A stretch of 64,000 nucleotides of DNA from CANKHA01 sp963750965 (GCA_963750965.1 CAVVSK010000019.1:244396-308395); one strand, 5' to 3'. Positions 51,477 to 59,123 are shown, numbered from the stretch's first letter. Numbers and translations: made by a program. The notes: generated by a model from the sequence alone, not told the origin.

Positions 51477-51852
51477 CACAATTGCTGTTTCCTTTTACTT
51501 ACGAAAAAGCCTTCCGGCCACGGCGGGGTAGCATTCTTACCATCACTTCTGCCTCCCAAATGGCGAGCGGCCAAAATCACGCTAGTGCGTGAGCCTTATA
51601 ACTGATCGCCATGAAAGATGACATCGCCGCCAAGCGGCTGAAGATGATCGAGCCATCTAATGCCGCGCTCAGCTCTCGCCGACGAAACAAAAGATGGGAT
51701 TGCCGGCTCGTGCTAGTTCGTCCTTCGGGTTATCCCGACCACGGCTTGCAAAGCAGCGGTGTAGCGCGCCAGCGATCACGTCGAATGCCGCTGGACAAGT
51801 CTCGCCAAGAACGCCACGGCGTCGTCGTTCGAGCCGATGCGCGCCGTAGCCC
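51477..51852. other. Gap without confident genes
   Basis: A frame at 51611-51856 exists on the plus strand but is Arg/Ser-rich without family resemblance. Nothing else stands out. Confidence 0.5.
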
Positions 51853-51927
51853 TTAGCGCAATCCGAAAAAAGAAAGGATTACCAAGACCACCACGATCAG
51901 CCCGACAATATAAATAATGTTGTTCAT
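51853..51927 (-). CDS. 24-residue single-helix membrane peptide
   Basis: The ATG at 51927 has GGGAG upstream and encodes MNNIIYIVGLIVVVLVILSF, then FGLR. The whole chain is one hydrophobic helix with a charged end. Peptides of this exact style are widespread and short in alphaproteobacteria, often beside stress membrane proteins. It lies 18 bases downstream of the GlsB/YeaQ-like gene on the same strand. Confidence 0.7.
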   Translation of the reverse strand: MNNIIYIVGLIVVVLVILSFFGLR

Positions 51928-51944
51928 CCGTCATCTCCCACCAG

Positions 51945-52208
51945 CTACATTCGCACTTGATCTCTGCGCGCCACTATTCCCCAGATAACGAGAACCACCA
52001 CCGCTCCGACAACCGCTCCGATCAGGCCCGCGCCTTCATCGGCGCGGTACCAGCCCAGGGCCTGCCCCAGGAACGTAGCGACGAATGCCCCCACTATCCC
52101 CAGAACGGTCGTCAGGATAAAGCCAGACGGTTCGTTCGGTCCCGGATGAATAAGCTTCGCGATAATTCCAGCTACGAAGCCGATAATGATCGTCCAGATG
52201 ATGCCCAT
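51945..52208 (-). CDS. GlsB/YeaQ/YmgE-family stress membrane protein
   Basis: The 87-residue protein has three hydrophobic helices with the family pattern GIIWTIIIGFVAGIIAKLIH, PGPNEPSGFILTTVLGIVGA and a Gly-rich third helix (GLIGAVVGAVVVLVIWGIVA). Such transglycosylase-associated-like proteins are induced by general stress in many bacteria. It precedes the 24-residue peptide gene and follows the YidB-like gene. Confidence 0.92.
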   Translation of the reverse strand: MGIIWTIIIGFVAGIIAKLIHPGPNEPSGFILTTVLGIVGAFVATFLGQALGWYRADEGAGLIGAVVGAVVVLVIWGIVARRDQVRM

Positions 52209-52262
52209 TACGTGCTCCTGCTGTGTAGGACAAACAACCGCAGCAAGCCCCGCGGGTCGAAG

Positions 52263-52715
52263 CTAAGCTGCGGTCGGCAGCCGGCCTTCTGGCGTGTATT
52301 TATCAACTGCGTTAGGTAGCTCGCGCGACAGCCGGACGAGGATTTCCTCGCGCGATAATCCAGTCTGCTTTGACAAGGTCTCTAAGACATCCGGGCCTAT
52401 CGCTTGCTCGACTTGCGATGGCGCGATCTGCTTATTGGGTCCAGTAGCCACCCATGAGTCAACGGCATCGCCCTGGCCACTTTGCCTGAAACGATCGACA
52501 AGTTCGGCAAGCCCTCCGCTAAGCAGGCCTCCCACGCCGGCGCTGCCCAGGCCATCGCTCAATTGCCCGAGCAGTCCGCCCGTTCCACTCTGTCCCGTAG
52601 TGCCTGTGCGATTTTGTATTCCACGAAGCATCTCGGCCAATTTATCCCTGTTCTGGTACCCCGCAATCGCGAGAAGGCCCAGCAGGGCCGTCATGGATGG
52701 AAAGCCGCGTGTCAT
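52263..52715 (-). CDS. YidB-like (DUF937) protein
   Basis: From the ATG at 52715 (upstream GGAA) the protein has 150 residues. An N-terminal helix region with LLGLLAIAGYQNRDKLAEML leads to a Gly-rich linker and the YidB core: GGLLSGGLAELVDRFRQSGQ, DSWVATGPNKQIAPSQVEQA and LSREEILVRLSRELPNAVDK. The W-V-x-x-G-x-N-x-x-I segment is diagnostic. Function unknown. The gene cluster YidB, GlsB-like and 24-residue peptide runs in one direction. Confidence 0.9.
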   Translation of the reverse strand: MTRGFPSMTALLGLLAIAGYQNRDKLAEMLRGIQNRTGTTGQSGTGGLLGQLSDGLGSAGVGGLLSGGLAELVDRFRQSGQGDAVDSWVATGPNKQIAPSQVEQAIGPDVLETLSKQTGLSREEILVRLSRELPNAVDKYTPEGRLPTAA

Positions 52716-53024
52716 GGGAACCTCTTTTCCTTGAACAGCTCCCGCCACGGGTGAGGCGAGACTCGCTCGCAAAACGTCCCGCAAGCGTAAAAGTTCGCAG
52801 ATTTGTGTTGGCGCGTTGCCGGCACTTGCACCTTTTCACCGCGCCGCAAGAAGAGGTCAAAGACCAATCTGACCATCGGGCAGGTAGGTTCCAATCCTGA
52901 CCAAGACGTTCTGAGCTGGGCGGGACCCGGAAGCCGAATGGTTAAAACTGGGACATGGTCGCCAATGGAACTATCTCGGCCGCCTTAGCTTTTAGCGATT
53001 GTCAATTACATGAAGGAGGTTGCA
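52716..53024. other. Divergent intergenic region
   Basis: About 300 bases between the YidB-like gene and the PRC-barrel gene, which point away from each other. It should hold both promoters. No repeat is seen. Confidence 0.5.
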
Positions 53025-53564
53025 ATGCGATCCAATGCCATCCTCGGCGGCTTACTAGCCGTCACGTTGATTTCTACCGCTGCCTATACGCAGAACGCGC
53101 CGTCCGGTTCGAGTCCGCCGCCAGCGGCGAAGGCGGCAGTTCCGATGAAGCATTCTGGCGAATGGCGTGCCTCGAAACTCATTGGGGTGAACGTTTACAA
53201 CTCGCAAAACGAAAAAATTGGCGACATCAATGAAATCCTTCTCACTTCTTCCGGCAATGTCGCAGGCGTTGTGATTGGAGCAGGCGGATTTCTTGGCATG
53301 GGGGAGCACGACATCTTGGTGAAACTTGACCAGCTCAAGTTCGTGAATGAGCCACGCAGCTCTGACACAACGGCCACCAGGAGAGATCCCGCCAACACGA
53401 CCGGCGCCGCCAGGCCCAGTAGCGATACAAAAGGTGACGACCGAGCATCCAATCGCCCGGCGCGAGCCGCCAATGAAAAGTGGTACCCCGACCACGCAGT
53501 GATGAATGCCACAAAGGACCAGATCAAGGCGATGCCGGAGTTCAAGTATAGCAACTACAATTGA
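53025..53564 (+). CDS. Exported PRC-barrel protein
   Basis: AAGGAGG stands five bases before the ATG at 53025; an earlier ATG at 53010 overlaps that site and is unlikely. The 179-residue protein has a signal peptide (MRSNAILGGLLAVTLISTAA). The PRC-barrel is GEWRASKLIGVNVYNSQNEK, IGDINEILLTSSGNVAGVVI, GAGGFLGMGEHDILVKLDQL. A low-complexity Arg/Asp/Thr linker and a Lys/Met-rich end follow. Envelope-stress roles are suspected for these proteins. A good terminator lies 16 bases downstream. Confidence 0.9.
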   Translation: MRSNAILGGLLAVTLISTAAYTQNAPSGSSPPPAAKAAVPMKHSGEWRASKLIGVNVYNSQNEKIGDINEILLTSSGNVAGVVIGAGGFLGMGEHDILVKLDQLKFVNEPRSSDTTATRRDPANTTGAARPSSDTKGDDRASNRPARAANEKWYPDHAVMNATKDQIKAMPEFKYSNYN

Positions 53565-53580
53565 TCTCCCAGTATAAGAA

Positions 53581-53606
53581 AAAAGCCCCGGCGTGCCGGG
53601 GCTTTT
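53581..53606 (+). terminator. Rho-independent terminator
   Basis: AAAAGCCCCGG-CGTG-CCGGGGCTTTT forms a perfect stem with flanking A and T tracts, so it may work in both directions. It ends the PRC-barrel gene. Confidence 0.9.
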
Positions 53607-53723
53607 GCATGAAGGATCGGGAACAACGCGCCGCGCATCTCATTGGGACATTGTAAGTAAACAGCAGGAGCACATCCCCACAGCGCTGACGGCCGCTGGC
53701 GCGGCTCCAGACCAAGAGCCGGG

Positions 53724-53816
53724 ATGCCCTCCGAAACCATTAAGCAACTTGAACGCGATGTAGCTGTCGAATTAAAATCTGAGGTAGGTACATTAAAATC
53801 TGAGGTAGGTACATAA
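53724..53816 (+). CDS. 30-codon frame upstream of DUF3618 gene, with repeated end
   Basis: An ATG at 53724 opens SETIKQLERDVAVELKSEVG, then TLKSEVGT, and stops at TAATG, overlapping the next start. The last 14 residues are two copies of LKSEVGT encoded by a 21-bp tandem repeat. The beginning resembles the opening of DUF3618 proteins. It may be a leader peptide coupling translation, or a truncated paralogue. Confidence 0.45.
   Translation: MPSETIKQLERDVAVELKSEVGTLKSEVGT
53771..53812. repeat. Perfect 21-bp tandem duplication over a ribosome-binding site
   Basis: ATTAAAATCTGAGGTAGGTA plus C occurs twice in a row just before the DUF3618 gene. Each unit contains GAGGTAGG, so the ribosome-binding site is duplicated; the unit is also in frame within the 30-codon reading frame. 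Confidence 0.9.
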
Positions 53817-54136
53817 TGACTGACACTACCCAAGCACTGGAACGCAAGGCGGATCGATCCCGCACGCGCCTTACAGGACTAATGGATGATCTGCAGAGCC
53901 AGATTTCCCCAGGACAGATGATCGACCAGGTCCTCGGGTTTAACAAATCCGAAGGCTCTACCTCGCGCCACTCCATACCTCAGCAAATTAGTAAACACCC
54001 GCTTCCTTACTTACTAATTGTTGCGGGCATTGGCTGGCTGATGTTCTCCGAGGCAACTGAAAATCGTCAGCGGACGCGCAACCAAGTAAGACATCGAAAA
54101 GGTTCTTCTAAGAGACGAAAAGCGGCCTCTGAATGA
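53816..54136 (+). CDS. DUF3618-like membrane protein
   Basis: The 106-residue protein starts MTDTTQALERKADRSRTRLT, then GLMDDLQSQISPGQMIDQVL, the DUF3618 pattern, followed by a polar linker, one membrane helix (LPYLLIVAGIGWLMFSEA) and a basic tail with several Arg/Lys. DUF3618 proteins often belong to envelope-stress clusters with holin-like proteins. The start overlaps the stop of the preceding frame (TAATG). Confidence 0.82.
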   Translation: MTDTTQALERKADRSRTRLTGLMDDLQSQISPGQMIDQVLGFNKSEGSTSRHSIPQQISKHPLPYLLIVAGIGWLMFSEATENRQRTRNQVRHRKGSSKRRKAASE

Positions 54137-54860
54137 GCGCGTACGTCTTATAGGAAACAGAGTGATGGGATCGCGCCGAAACCGGGGCCTGGGTTTTCTG
54201 GAGGAAAAAAAGCAGCCTCAAGGCCCCGGCGCCGGTCATCCCCCGTTCACATAAGCCCGGCTATTTTGCAGATGGACGTGCAAGGGTAGTTGCGTAGTCC
54301 CCCTCACAGTGTCCCGGCGGACCCCTGGCAGCACTCGGGCCACGCACACCAAGAGCCCGCGGCTCCAGGGCCGTTCGCTACTGCGCTCGCCATAGGGGGA
54401 AAATGAAAAGGACCGCCTGGCAACTCATACAAATACCAGACGGCCCACATGCATGTCCTGAGTGACTCACGACTCAGGTAATCAAGAGCCTATGGGGCCG
54501 CAGTTAACTAGTCGTTTCGACGGTCAGGCCGGCTTCGCCAAATAGCTCGGAACAAGATGGGAGCTAGAAGCCGAGGCTGCGTTCCCCATGCAACAGGCCG
54601 CCTCCCGTAGTGAATGAAAGGGTCGCCACGCTCACGCGCTTTTTATCACGGCTATTCCCAATGTGCCGCATACTACAGAGGCGTCAGGCGGTTTTGAGCC
54701 CCCCTCTAACCCCTCGTGCCTGACGAAAAGCCTCGGTCCCAGCCGGGGCTTTTTTCTTGCCCCGGTGGCCGCAATTAAAGTTGGAATTAATTTATTCCGA
54801 GAATTGAGATACGTGTCGAATAGTCTAGCGGCACCCTGAGCAGATTCAGAGAGGCGTGAA
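54137..54860. other. Long gap holding a terminator
   Basis: About 720 bases without a credible gene. Near its end is the hairpin at 54728. A poly-purine stretch (GGAGGAAAAAAAG, near 54200) looks like a ribosome-binding site but no frame follows. Confidence 0.6.
54728..54756 (+). terminator. Rho-independent terminator without an obvious upstream gene
   Basis: AAGCCTCGG and CCGGGGCTT form the stem (one T-G pair), followed by TTTTCTT. No gene ends nearby, which suggests a non-coding or lost transcript upstream. Confidence 0.75.
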
Positions 54861-55064
54861 GTGCCGCGAGCAAGCGAAGTAGTTTCCTTCCCCAGGGATG
54901 CTATGGCACCGCAATGTTCCCAGTGCCGAACAAAAATGGTTCTCCAAACCGTCGAGCCTCACACTGTATGTAGCGACAGGGATACTCACACTTATCGTTG
55001 CAAAGAATGCGGGCTGGCTGAACGAATAGAGTTTTTGCGGCTACCGCCATTCACGCCCAAATAG
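54861..55064 (+). CDS. Small zinc-ribbon-like protein
   Basis: A GTG at 54861 opens a 67-residue frame with two Cys-x-x-Cys knuckles (PQCSQCRTKMVLQ and YRCKECGLAERIEF) and two further His/Cys residues between, so one zinc site is plausible. Family not recognised. A perfect terminator follows at 55186. Confidence 0.6.
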   Translation: MPRASEVVSFPRDAMAPQCSQCRTKMVLQTVEPHTVCSDRDTHTYRCKECGLAERIEFLRLPPFTPK

Positions 55065-55185
55065 CCTCCCGATCCGCCGAACTCGAACGGAGCATGAATG
55101 GAAGCGGGTGCTCTCGAACCTCTAACAAAATTGATGACTTTAGAGCCTGCGAAAGTTCGGCTTCATTTCATTTCAACCCAACTCG

Positions 55186-55216
55186 AGGGGCCGTGGAAAC
55201 ACGGCCCCTATTTTTC
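55186..55216 (+). terminator. Rho-independent terminator with GAAA loop
   Basis: AGGGGCCGTG-GAAA-CACGGCCCCT is a perfect 10-bp stem followed by ATTTTTC. It ends the zinc-ribbon gene or an unseen transcript. Confidence 0.9.
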
Positions 55217-55300
55217 TTTGCCAAGGCTGACCGCGGTAAAGCGGCCGCTCAGGCGAAGGTTGACGCGTCAGCGGGGATAGCCCGATTAACCTATGCCATC

Positions 55301-55705
55301 CTAAATGCGCGCGGCCTCCGACTCGCGTATGTCCCAGTAATAAGGCGAGCGCCAATAATCGTGCAGTTCTCGTTCTCGCTCTCTATCGCTCCAGTCGTAG
55401 TCGCGGTCTCGCGAAAAAGCAGGCGCTTTACGTAGCTGATCTTCGGTAATATCGGTTCGGTATCCGCCCAACCCCGTGTCATAGGTCAGTTTCTGCCAGG
55501 GCACGGCGTAATATTCTTCACCCATCCCGAGGAAGCCGCCGAACGACATAACGGCATAAGCAACACGTCCGGAAATTTTCTCAATCATCAGTCGCTTGAT
55601 GCTTCCGATGCTGGTCCCTCTAGGATCATAGACGGTGGTGCCCTCGACGCGATCGCTCTCGATCAATGGCTTGCCTGTCATCGCAGTACTTGCGGTTTGC
55701 GCCAT
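55301..55705 (-). CDS. Cytosolic PRC-barrel protein
   Basis: The 134-residue protein lacks a signal peptide. The PRC-barrel is complete: GKPLIESDRVEGTTVYDPRG, SIGSIKRLMIEKISGRVAYA, VMSFGGFLGMGEEYYAVPWQ, LTYDTGLGGYRTDITEDQLR. An Arg/Asp/Tyr-rich tail (RDYDWSDRERERELHDYW) follows. GGAGGGCGCT precedes the start. It is distantly related to the exported version at 53025. Confidence 0.92.
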   Translation of the reverse strand: MAQTASTAMTGKPLIESDRVEGTTVYDPRGTSIGSIKRLMIEKISGRVAYAVMSFGGFLGMGEEYYAVPWQKLTYDTGLGGYRTDITEDQLRKAPAFSRDRDYDWSDRERERELHDYWRSPYYWDIRESEAARI

Positions 55706-55846
55706 AGCGCCCTCCTATTGCAGCTACTACTGTCTCCAACGTCGCGCGCGCTCTGAAGTTCGCCTTCTCACACGGCAGATGGGAACCAACGCCATCTCCC
55801 CCGGTTAAGCGTCAGCCGGCAGGAACGTAGGAGGAAAAAAGACGAA

Positions 55847-56053
55847 ATGGCTGACCTCACGCAGCGGGGCAATGGCGATAGTGCGAGGGTAATAAATGCT
55901 TATGATGATTATGAGGTTCGGTATTGGTGCAATGAGTTTGGATGCACCGAAGATGAGTTTTTTGACGCCGTGACTGCAGCTGGCACGATGTCCGACCGGG
56001 TTCGAGCGCATATTGCCGCTAAAAGAAACGGGGTGAAGTCTTCACCCATCTGA
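55847..56053 (+). CDS. DUF3606-like protein
   Basis: The 68-residue protein reads INAYDDYEVRYWCNEFGCTE, then DEFFDAVTAAGTMSDRVRAH and a Lys-rich end. This is the typical DUF3606 form, with Y-E-V-x-Y-W. GGAGGAAAAAAG stands upstream of the ATG. A 60-base interval follows, then the relic of cassette gene E. Confidence 0.82.
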   Translation: MADLTQRGNGDSARVINAYDDYEVRYWCNEFGCTEDEFFDAVTAAGTMSDRVRAHIAAKRNGVKSSPI

Positions 56054-56112
56054 TGCCCACGAAGGTCTGGCGCTGATCATCAACCATATGCGAGCGCTCC
56101 AGCGTGCTGAGC

Positions 56113-56160
56113 GCAACCGATCAGCTTTGTCGCGCGCTGCAGTTGGAAGGATGGATGTAA
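56113..56160 (+). pseudogene. Relic of cassette gene E C-terminus, upstream of block copy 2
   Basis: GCAACCGATCAGCTTTGTCG followed by CGCGCTGCAGTTGGAAGGAT encodes ATDQLCRALQLEGWM and a stop, identical in protein to the end of gene E at 57498-57761. It directly precedes the second block copy, as if the cassettes once stood in tandem. Confidence 0.8.
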
Positions 56161-56308
56161 CCGCCTGACGGGCGAGGCCTTTAGGCGAATGCGTACTTGA
56201 CTGCTTCGCCGCAATCCGCTCAAGGCGAAGACCGTCTCCAAGAAAGGCGGAGGCGACAGGGCGACAGACCAGGACAGAACTTCCAGTCCACGCCGGCGTT
56301 ACTTCTCA

Positions 56309-56704
56309 ATGACCGAAAGTCCTTCGCTGGTCCCAAGGGACGAACTCACTGCCCAACTTCCCAATATCGGGGAGAAGTACTTTATGCCCGAGGCACTGGC
56401 ATTGTGCCGTAGCCTCAAAGGTCGCAGGGCTGCCGATCTCTCGGAAGATGAGATATTGATGCTCGCCTTAACGGCGGCCCAGGCCGCGCTGGCGAAACAT
56501 GTTACGCCAGGCAATCGGGATGCGGAGAAAACCCTAAATACCATTTTGGGTGTGCTCGATCATGACACCGTAGTTCAGGCCGAAATCCGCAAGCTGCACG
56601 GAATGCAGATCAAACGGCTATTTAGCAGCAACGACAATCGCCGCACCATGTTCGGGCTCCTCCGGCGTGTCTTTCAGACCCGGGTCGGCCGGGGCGCCTC
56701 ATGA
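56309..56704 (+). CDS. Cassette gene A, hypothetical (copy 2)
   Basis: The 131-residue protein equals the copy at 43401-43796 except for VPRDE in place of VPGDE. It is helical, without recognised motifs, and precedes gene B by 13 bases. Confidence 0.7.
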   Translation: MTESPSLVPRDELTAQLPNIGEKYFMPEALALCRSLKGRRAADLSEDEILMLALTAAQAALAKHVTPGNRDAEKTLNTILGVLDHDTVVQAEIRKLHGMQIKRLFSSNDNRRTMFGLLRRVFQTRVGRGAS

Positions 56705-56717
56705 GACACCGCAATTG

Positions 56718-56990
56718 ATGGTCGCCAACGACAAGCCAGATCTCTTCTATGAGTGCTTCCTGTGTGGGCGAAACTTTCAATTCGGACAGTATGTCTACGA
56801 CGGCCAATACATTCCCACTTGGCGCATCAGCATTTGCAACACATGTCGTTTTAGCAACATGAACGGTATTGAGCCCACACAACATCCCCGGCTCCTACAG
56901 CTGCTGAATAAGGAGCGGGTACCGCTTCGGTTGAATCGGAATGGACTTCTCGACATCCCACGAGGCGAAGCACCACGAAAAAAGCACTGA
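56718..56990 (+). CDS. Cassette gene B, two-CxxC zinc-binding protein (copy 2)
   Basis: The 90-residue protein has the same CFLCGRNF and ICNTCRF zinc knuckles as copy 1 and differs at one residue (LLDIP instead of LLDLP). The Ile form is also seen in the third, broken copy at 51214, so it is probably ancestral. Confidence 0.75.
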   Translation: MVANDKPDLFYECFLCGRNFQFGQYVYDGQYIPTWRISICNTCRFSNMNGIEPTQHPRLLQLLNKERVPLRLNRNGLLDIPRGEAPRKKH

Positions 56991-57043
56991 TAAGCAAGGG
57001 CCGCCCACTATAACAGGGCAAGCCGAAACGGTCAGGCCGGCAC

Positions 57044-57220
57044 ATGGCAGGAGAGAAGCCGCCTGTTGTCCACATCGATGACCCGCGGGACGTGGCCCGC
57101 TGGTGCAAGCAATGGGGCTGCACACAAGCTGAATTGATCGCTGCAATTAAAGCGACCGGCAGCGCGACGGCGGATCAGCTAGAGGCGCACCTGAAATCCA
57201 AGGGGCAGAAGCGCACGTGA
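57044..57220 (+). CDS. Cassette gene C, DUF3606 protein (copy 2)
   Basis: The 58-residue protein differs from copy 1 only near the start (MAGEK versus MAEEK). It overlaps gene D by four bases (GTGA). Confidence 0.8.
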   Translation: MAGEKPPVVHIDDPRDVARWCKQWGCTQAELIAAIKATGSATADQLEAHLKSKGQKRT

Positions 57221-57498
57221 ATTCCGATAGGTACACGCTCCGCCAGACAGATCTCGGCAGCCCGAACGACGATTTCGTGTTCCGATTTAATGGCCGCGAT
57301 GTCGGGCGGACTTATGCCGTTGCAACGCCGGCAGGCTTGCGATGGTCTTGGAGCATTTACGGCATCAACTTGCGCGGTCCGCTGCCGCCAGGCGTAGAGG
57401 TGCAAGGTCTTGCAGATGATCTCGCTGCGGCGGGGGCGGCGTTCAAGGCGAACTGGGAAAAGCTGCTCGCCGCCGGTTCGGTGAAGCCGGATAAGTGA
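57217..57498 (+). CDS. Cassette gene D, hypothetical (copy 2, intact)
   Basis: From the GTG at 57217 the protein has 93 residues and ends AAFKANWEKLLAAGSVKPDK. Family resemblance is to small rhizobial proteins with a central W-x-W (RWSWSIYGI) and a terminal helix containing F-x3-W. Its stop overlaps the start of gene E by one base (TGATG), so C, D and E are translationally coupled. Confidence 0.75.
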   Translation: MNSDRYTLRQTDLGSPNDDFVFRFNGRDVGRTYAVATPAGLRWSWSIYGINLRGPLPPGVEVQGLADDLAAAGAAFKANWEKLLAAGSVKPDK

Positions 57499-57761
57499 TG
57501 GCTAGAAAAACCGCCAAGCCTACCGGCTGGAATCGCGCCTTGGCCTATCCGATCAAGCTGCGAGACGGCGATGTTATCAGCACGATGGCACAGGCGGCGC
57601 GCTTGATGACGCAGCGCCTACCACAGGCACGGCAGGAAAAGCCCGTGTGGCAGCACACCGCGGACCTGCTCATGCAGGCGCAAAAGAGCGGCAAAGCAAT
57701 AGACATCCGCGCCGCAACCGATCAGCTCTGCCGCGCGCTGCAACTGGAAGGCTGGATGTGA
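57498..57761 (+). CDS. Cassette gene E, hypothetical
   Basis: The 87-residue protein starts MARKTAKPTGWNRALAYPIK, then LRDGDVISTMAQAARLMTQR and PVWQHTADLLMQAQKSGKAI. This pattern (L-x-D-G, Leu/Pro turn, W-Q-x-x-A-x-x-L) recalls small rhizobial proteins that often stand next to gene-D-like proteins. Function unknown. Partial copies of its 3' end occur at 44816 and 56113. Confidence 0.75.
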   Translation: MARKTAKPTGWNRALAYPIKLRDGDVISTMAQAARLMTQRLPQARQEKPVWQHTADLLMQAQKSGKAIDIRAATDQLCRALQLEGWM

Positions 57762-58026
57762 TCGCAGCCCGAGGGAGCATTTAGGCAACCATATAGCGTC
57801 TGCACCCGCGAAATAGATGCAGCCCGCCGTCTGGCCCACGGCGCCGCCTCTTTCGGAGAACCGAAAAGCGGCAATCGAAGGTAAACGGACCTAAAAGGGC
57901 ATCCTGGGGATACGCGCTGCTGAAGCTTGGCAGGGCAAGACGCACTGGCCTTACGGCCAACCCTTGCGGGGCTACCCTTATGCCTATTGAGCCTCGTCTG
58001 ATTATTTTTGGCGCGAGCGAAAATTA

Positions 58027-58223
58027 CTAGTCTGTAGCGGTTGGCTTATGGGAGGCAATGTAGATCCGAACATTCTTGGCGAGGACGCCGACAGTATCCA
58101 CCGCTTCTTTTAGCTCGCCTGCGGTGCATCGAAATTCCTTGCACCAATAATCCACTTCATACGGTCGTCCAGGTTGATCCTTTTACGATCTGCCTGCCCG
58201 CGTTTCTTGCGGTCATCGGCCAT
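58027..58223 (-). pseudogene. DUF3606-like gene with one-base deletion
   Basis: AGGAGG precedes an ATG at 58223 that opens MADDRKKRGQADRKRINLDD. One base is missing in CGACCGTATG; restoring it gives YEVDYWCKEFRCTAGELKEA, VDTVGVLAKNVRIYIASHKP and a stop at 58027. Without it the frame stops after about 37 residues. This is the best match in the window to the classical DUF3606 form. Confidence 0.82.
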
Positions 58224-58337
58224 AGCGTTTCCCTCCTGTTGTTAGCCGGAGCATAGCACTTAGTTTCCCGATCTGTTGGCGGTTCAACGCTTAACAGGTG
58301 GTGCAGGCGCCGCAGCGTCGCCGCGAATCATCCTCAC

Positions 58338-58820
58338 CTAGCGATTATGAATCAAGCCGCCGGAAGTCTCTGAAGCTGAACCTCTGCAATCATGATCGAA
58401 CCGGTTCATCCCATGTGCGACCTGAGTAACCACCGCATCCATTTTGCGCTTGTCTTCGGCGGGATATTCCCAAGCGATGTGATGCCATCGCGTTCCGCGG
58501 CACGCTAAGTTCTTCTTGCGATAAAAAATGCGATCGCCTCGGAACCCGGAAACGGCGACGAAGCGAGGGGTTGAGCGTGTGTAGGTAACACGCTCCCCGT
58601 CAGCGACTTCGAATGCGTTTTTGTTTCGCCTGCCTTTGTCGGCAGGTGTTGCGTACAGGGTCAGCCAGGCCGTTCCATCCGGAGAGGTAAATTTCAGTGG
58701 CTCGGCGTTTGACTGCCTGGGTTGCTGAACCCATCCCGCAGGGACAGCTACTCCAGGCTGTGCACCTGCGGCATTCACACTCCCGAGGACCAAAACCATA
58801 ATTAGCAGCGGGATCTTCAT
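58338..58820 (-). CDS. Secreted hypothetical protein
   Basis: The ATG at 58820 gives 160 residues with a signal peptide (MKIPLLIMVLVLGSVNAAGA). The mature part has VPAGWVQQPRQSNAEPLKFT, SPDGTAWLTLYATPADKGRR, RFVAVSGFRGDRIFYRKKNL and WHHIAWEYPAEDKRKMDAVV, a compact alpha/beta pattern, with two Cys in the last third. It resembles small periplasmic proteins that begin with a P-x-G-W segment. Function unknown. Confidence 0.72.
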   Translation of the reverse strand: MKIPLLIMVLVLGSVNAAGAQPGVAVPAGWVQQPRQSNAEPLKFTSPDGTAWLTLYATPADKGRRNKNAFEVADGERVTYTRSTPRFVAVSGFRGDRIFYRKKNLACRGTRWHHIAWEYPAEDKRKMDAVVTQVAHGMNRFDHDCRGSASETSGGLIHNR

Positions 58821-58982
58821 GTGGAGGTGAACGCCGCAGGCGTAAGTTTTGATCCATGGAACAGGCTGCCAAAAAAGCGGGGTTAGAAGGTGCCGTCTTC
58901 CACGCGCATATAGGCTGCCGTGTTCTTGTTCTTCGTCTTTATCCAGCACCTCGCCCGGCCTGAGCGATAGGGCAAGTCAATC

Positions 58983-59123
58983 CTGCGAAGGGAAATCCAA
59001 AAGCAACAAGAAACGCTTGCGAGCCTTACGGGCGATGGTCATGAGACCACAGACGCCAAAAAGCATCTGATCGAATTGCTATCGCTCACCGCTCTTGTGC
59101 AGATAAAAATCCAAGCAAGGTAG
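58983..59123 (+). pseudogene. Relic of a small helical protein
   Basis: A frame without a usual start reads LRREIQKQQETLASLTGDGH, then ETTDAKKHLIELLSLTALVQ and IKIQAR. The helix pattern (Q-x-x-x-L-x-x-L-x-x-D-G-H-x-T) is common among short rhizobial proteins. The upstream part is interrupted by a stop. Confidence 0.45.

Larger units (their letters stand above)
56176..57471. repeat. 1.3-kb duplicated gene block, copy 2
   Basis: Nearly identical to 43268-44563. This copy continues smoothly into the proper end of gene D and into gene E, so it appears to be the complete version. Confidence 0.93.

Noticed and set aside
51611..51856. 81-codon plus-strand frame
   Set aside because: Low-information Arg/Ser sequence, no family resemblance, and it runs into the 24-residue peptide gene on the other strand.
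43268..57471. A composite transposon bounded by the duplicated block
   Set aside because: The two copies are direct, carry no transposase and lack terminal inverted repeats; segmental duplication fits better.
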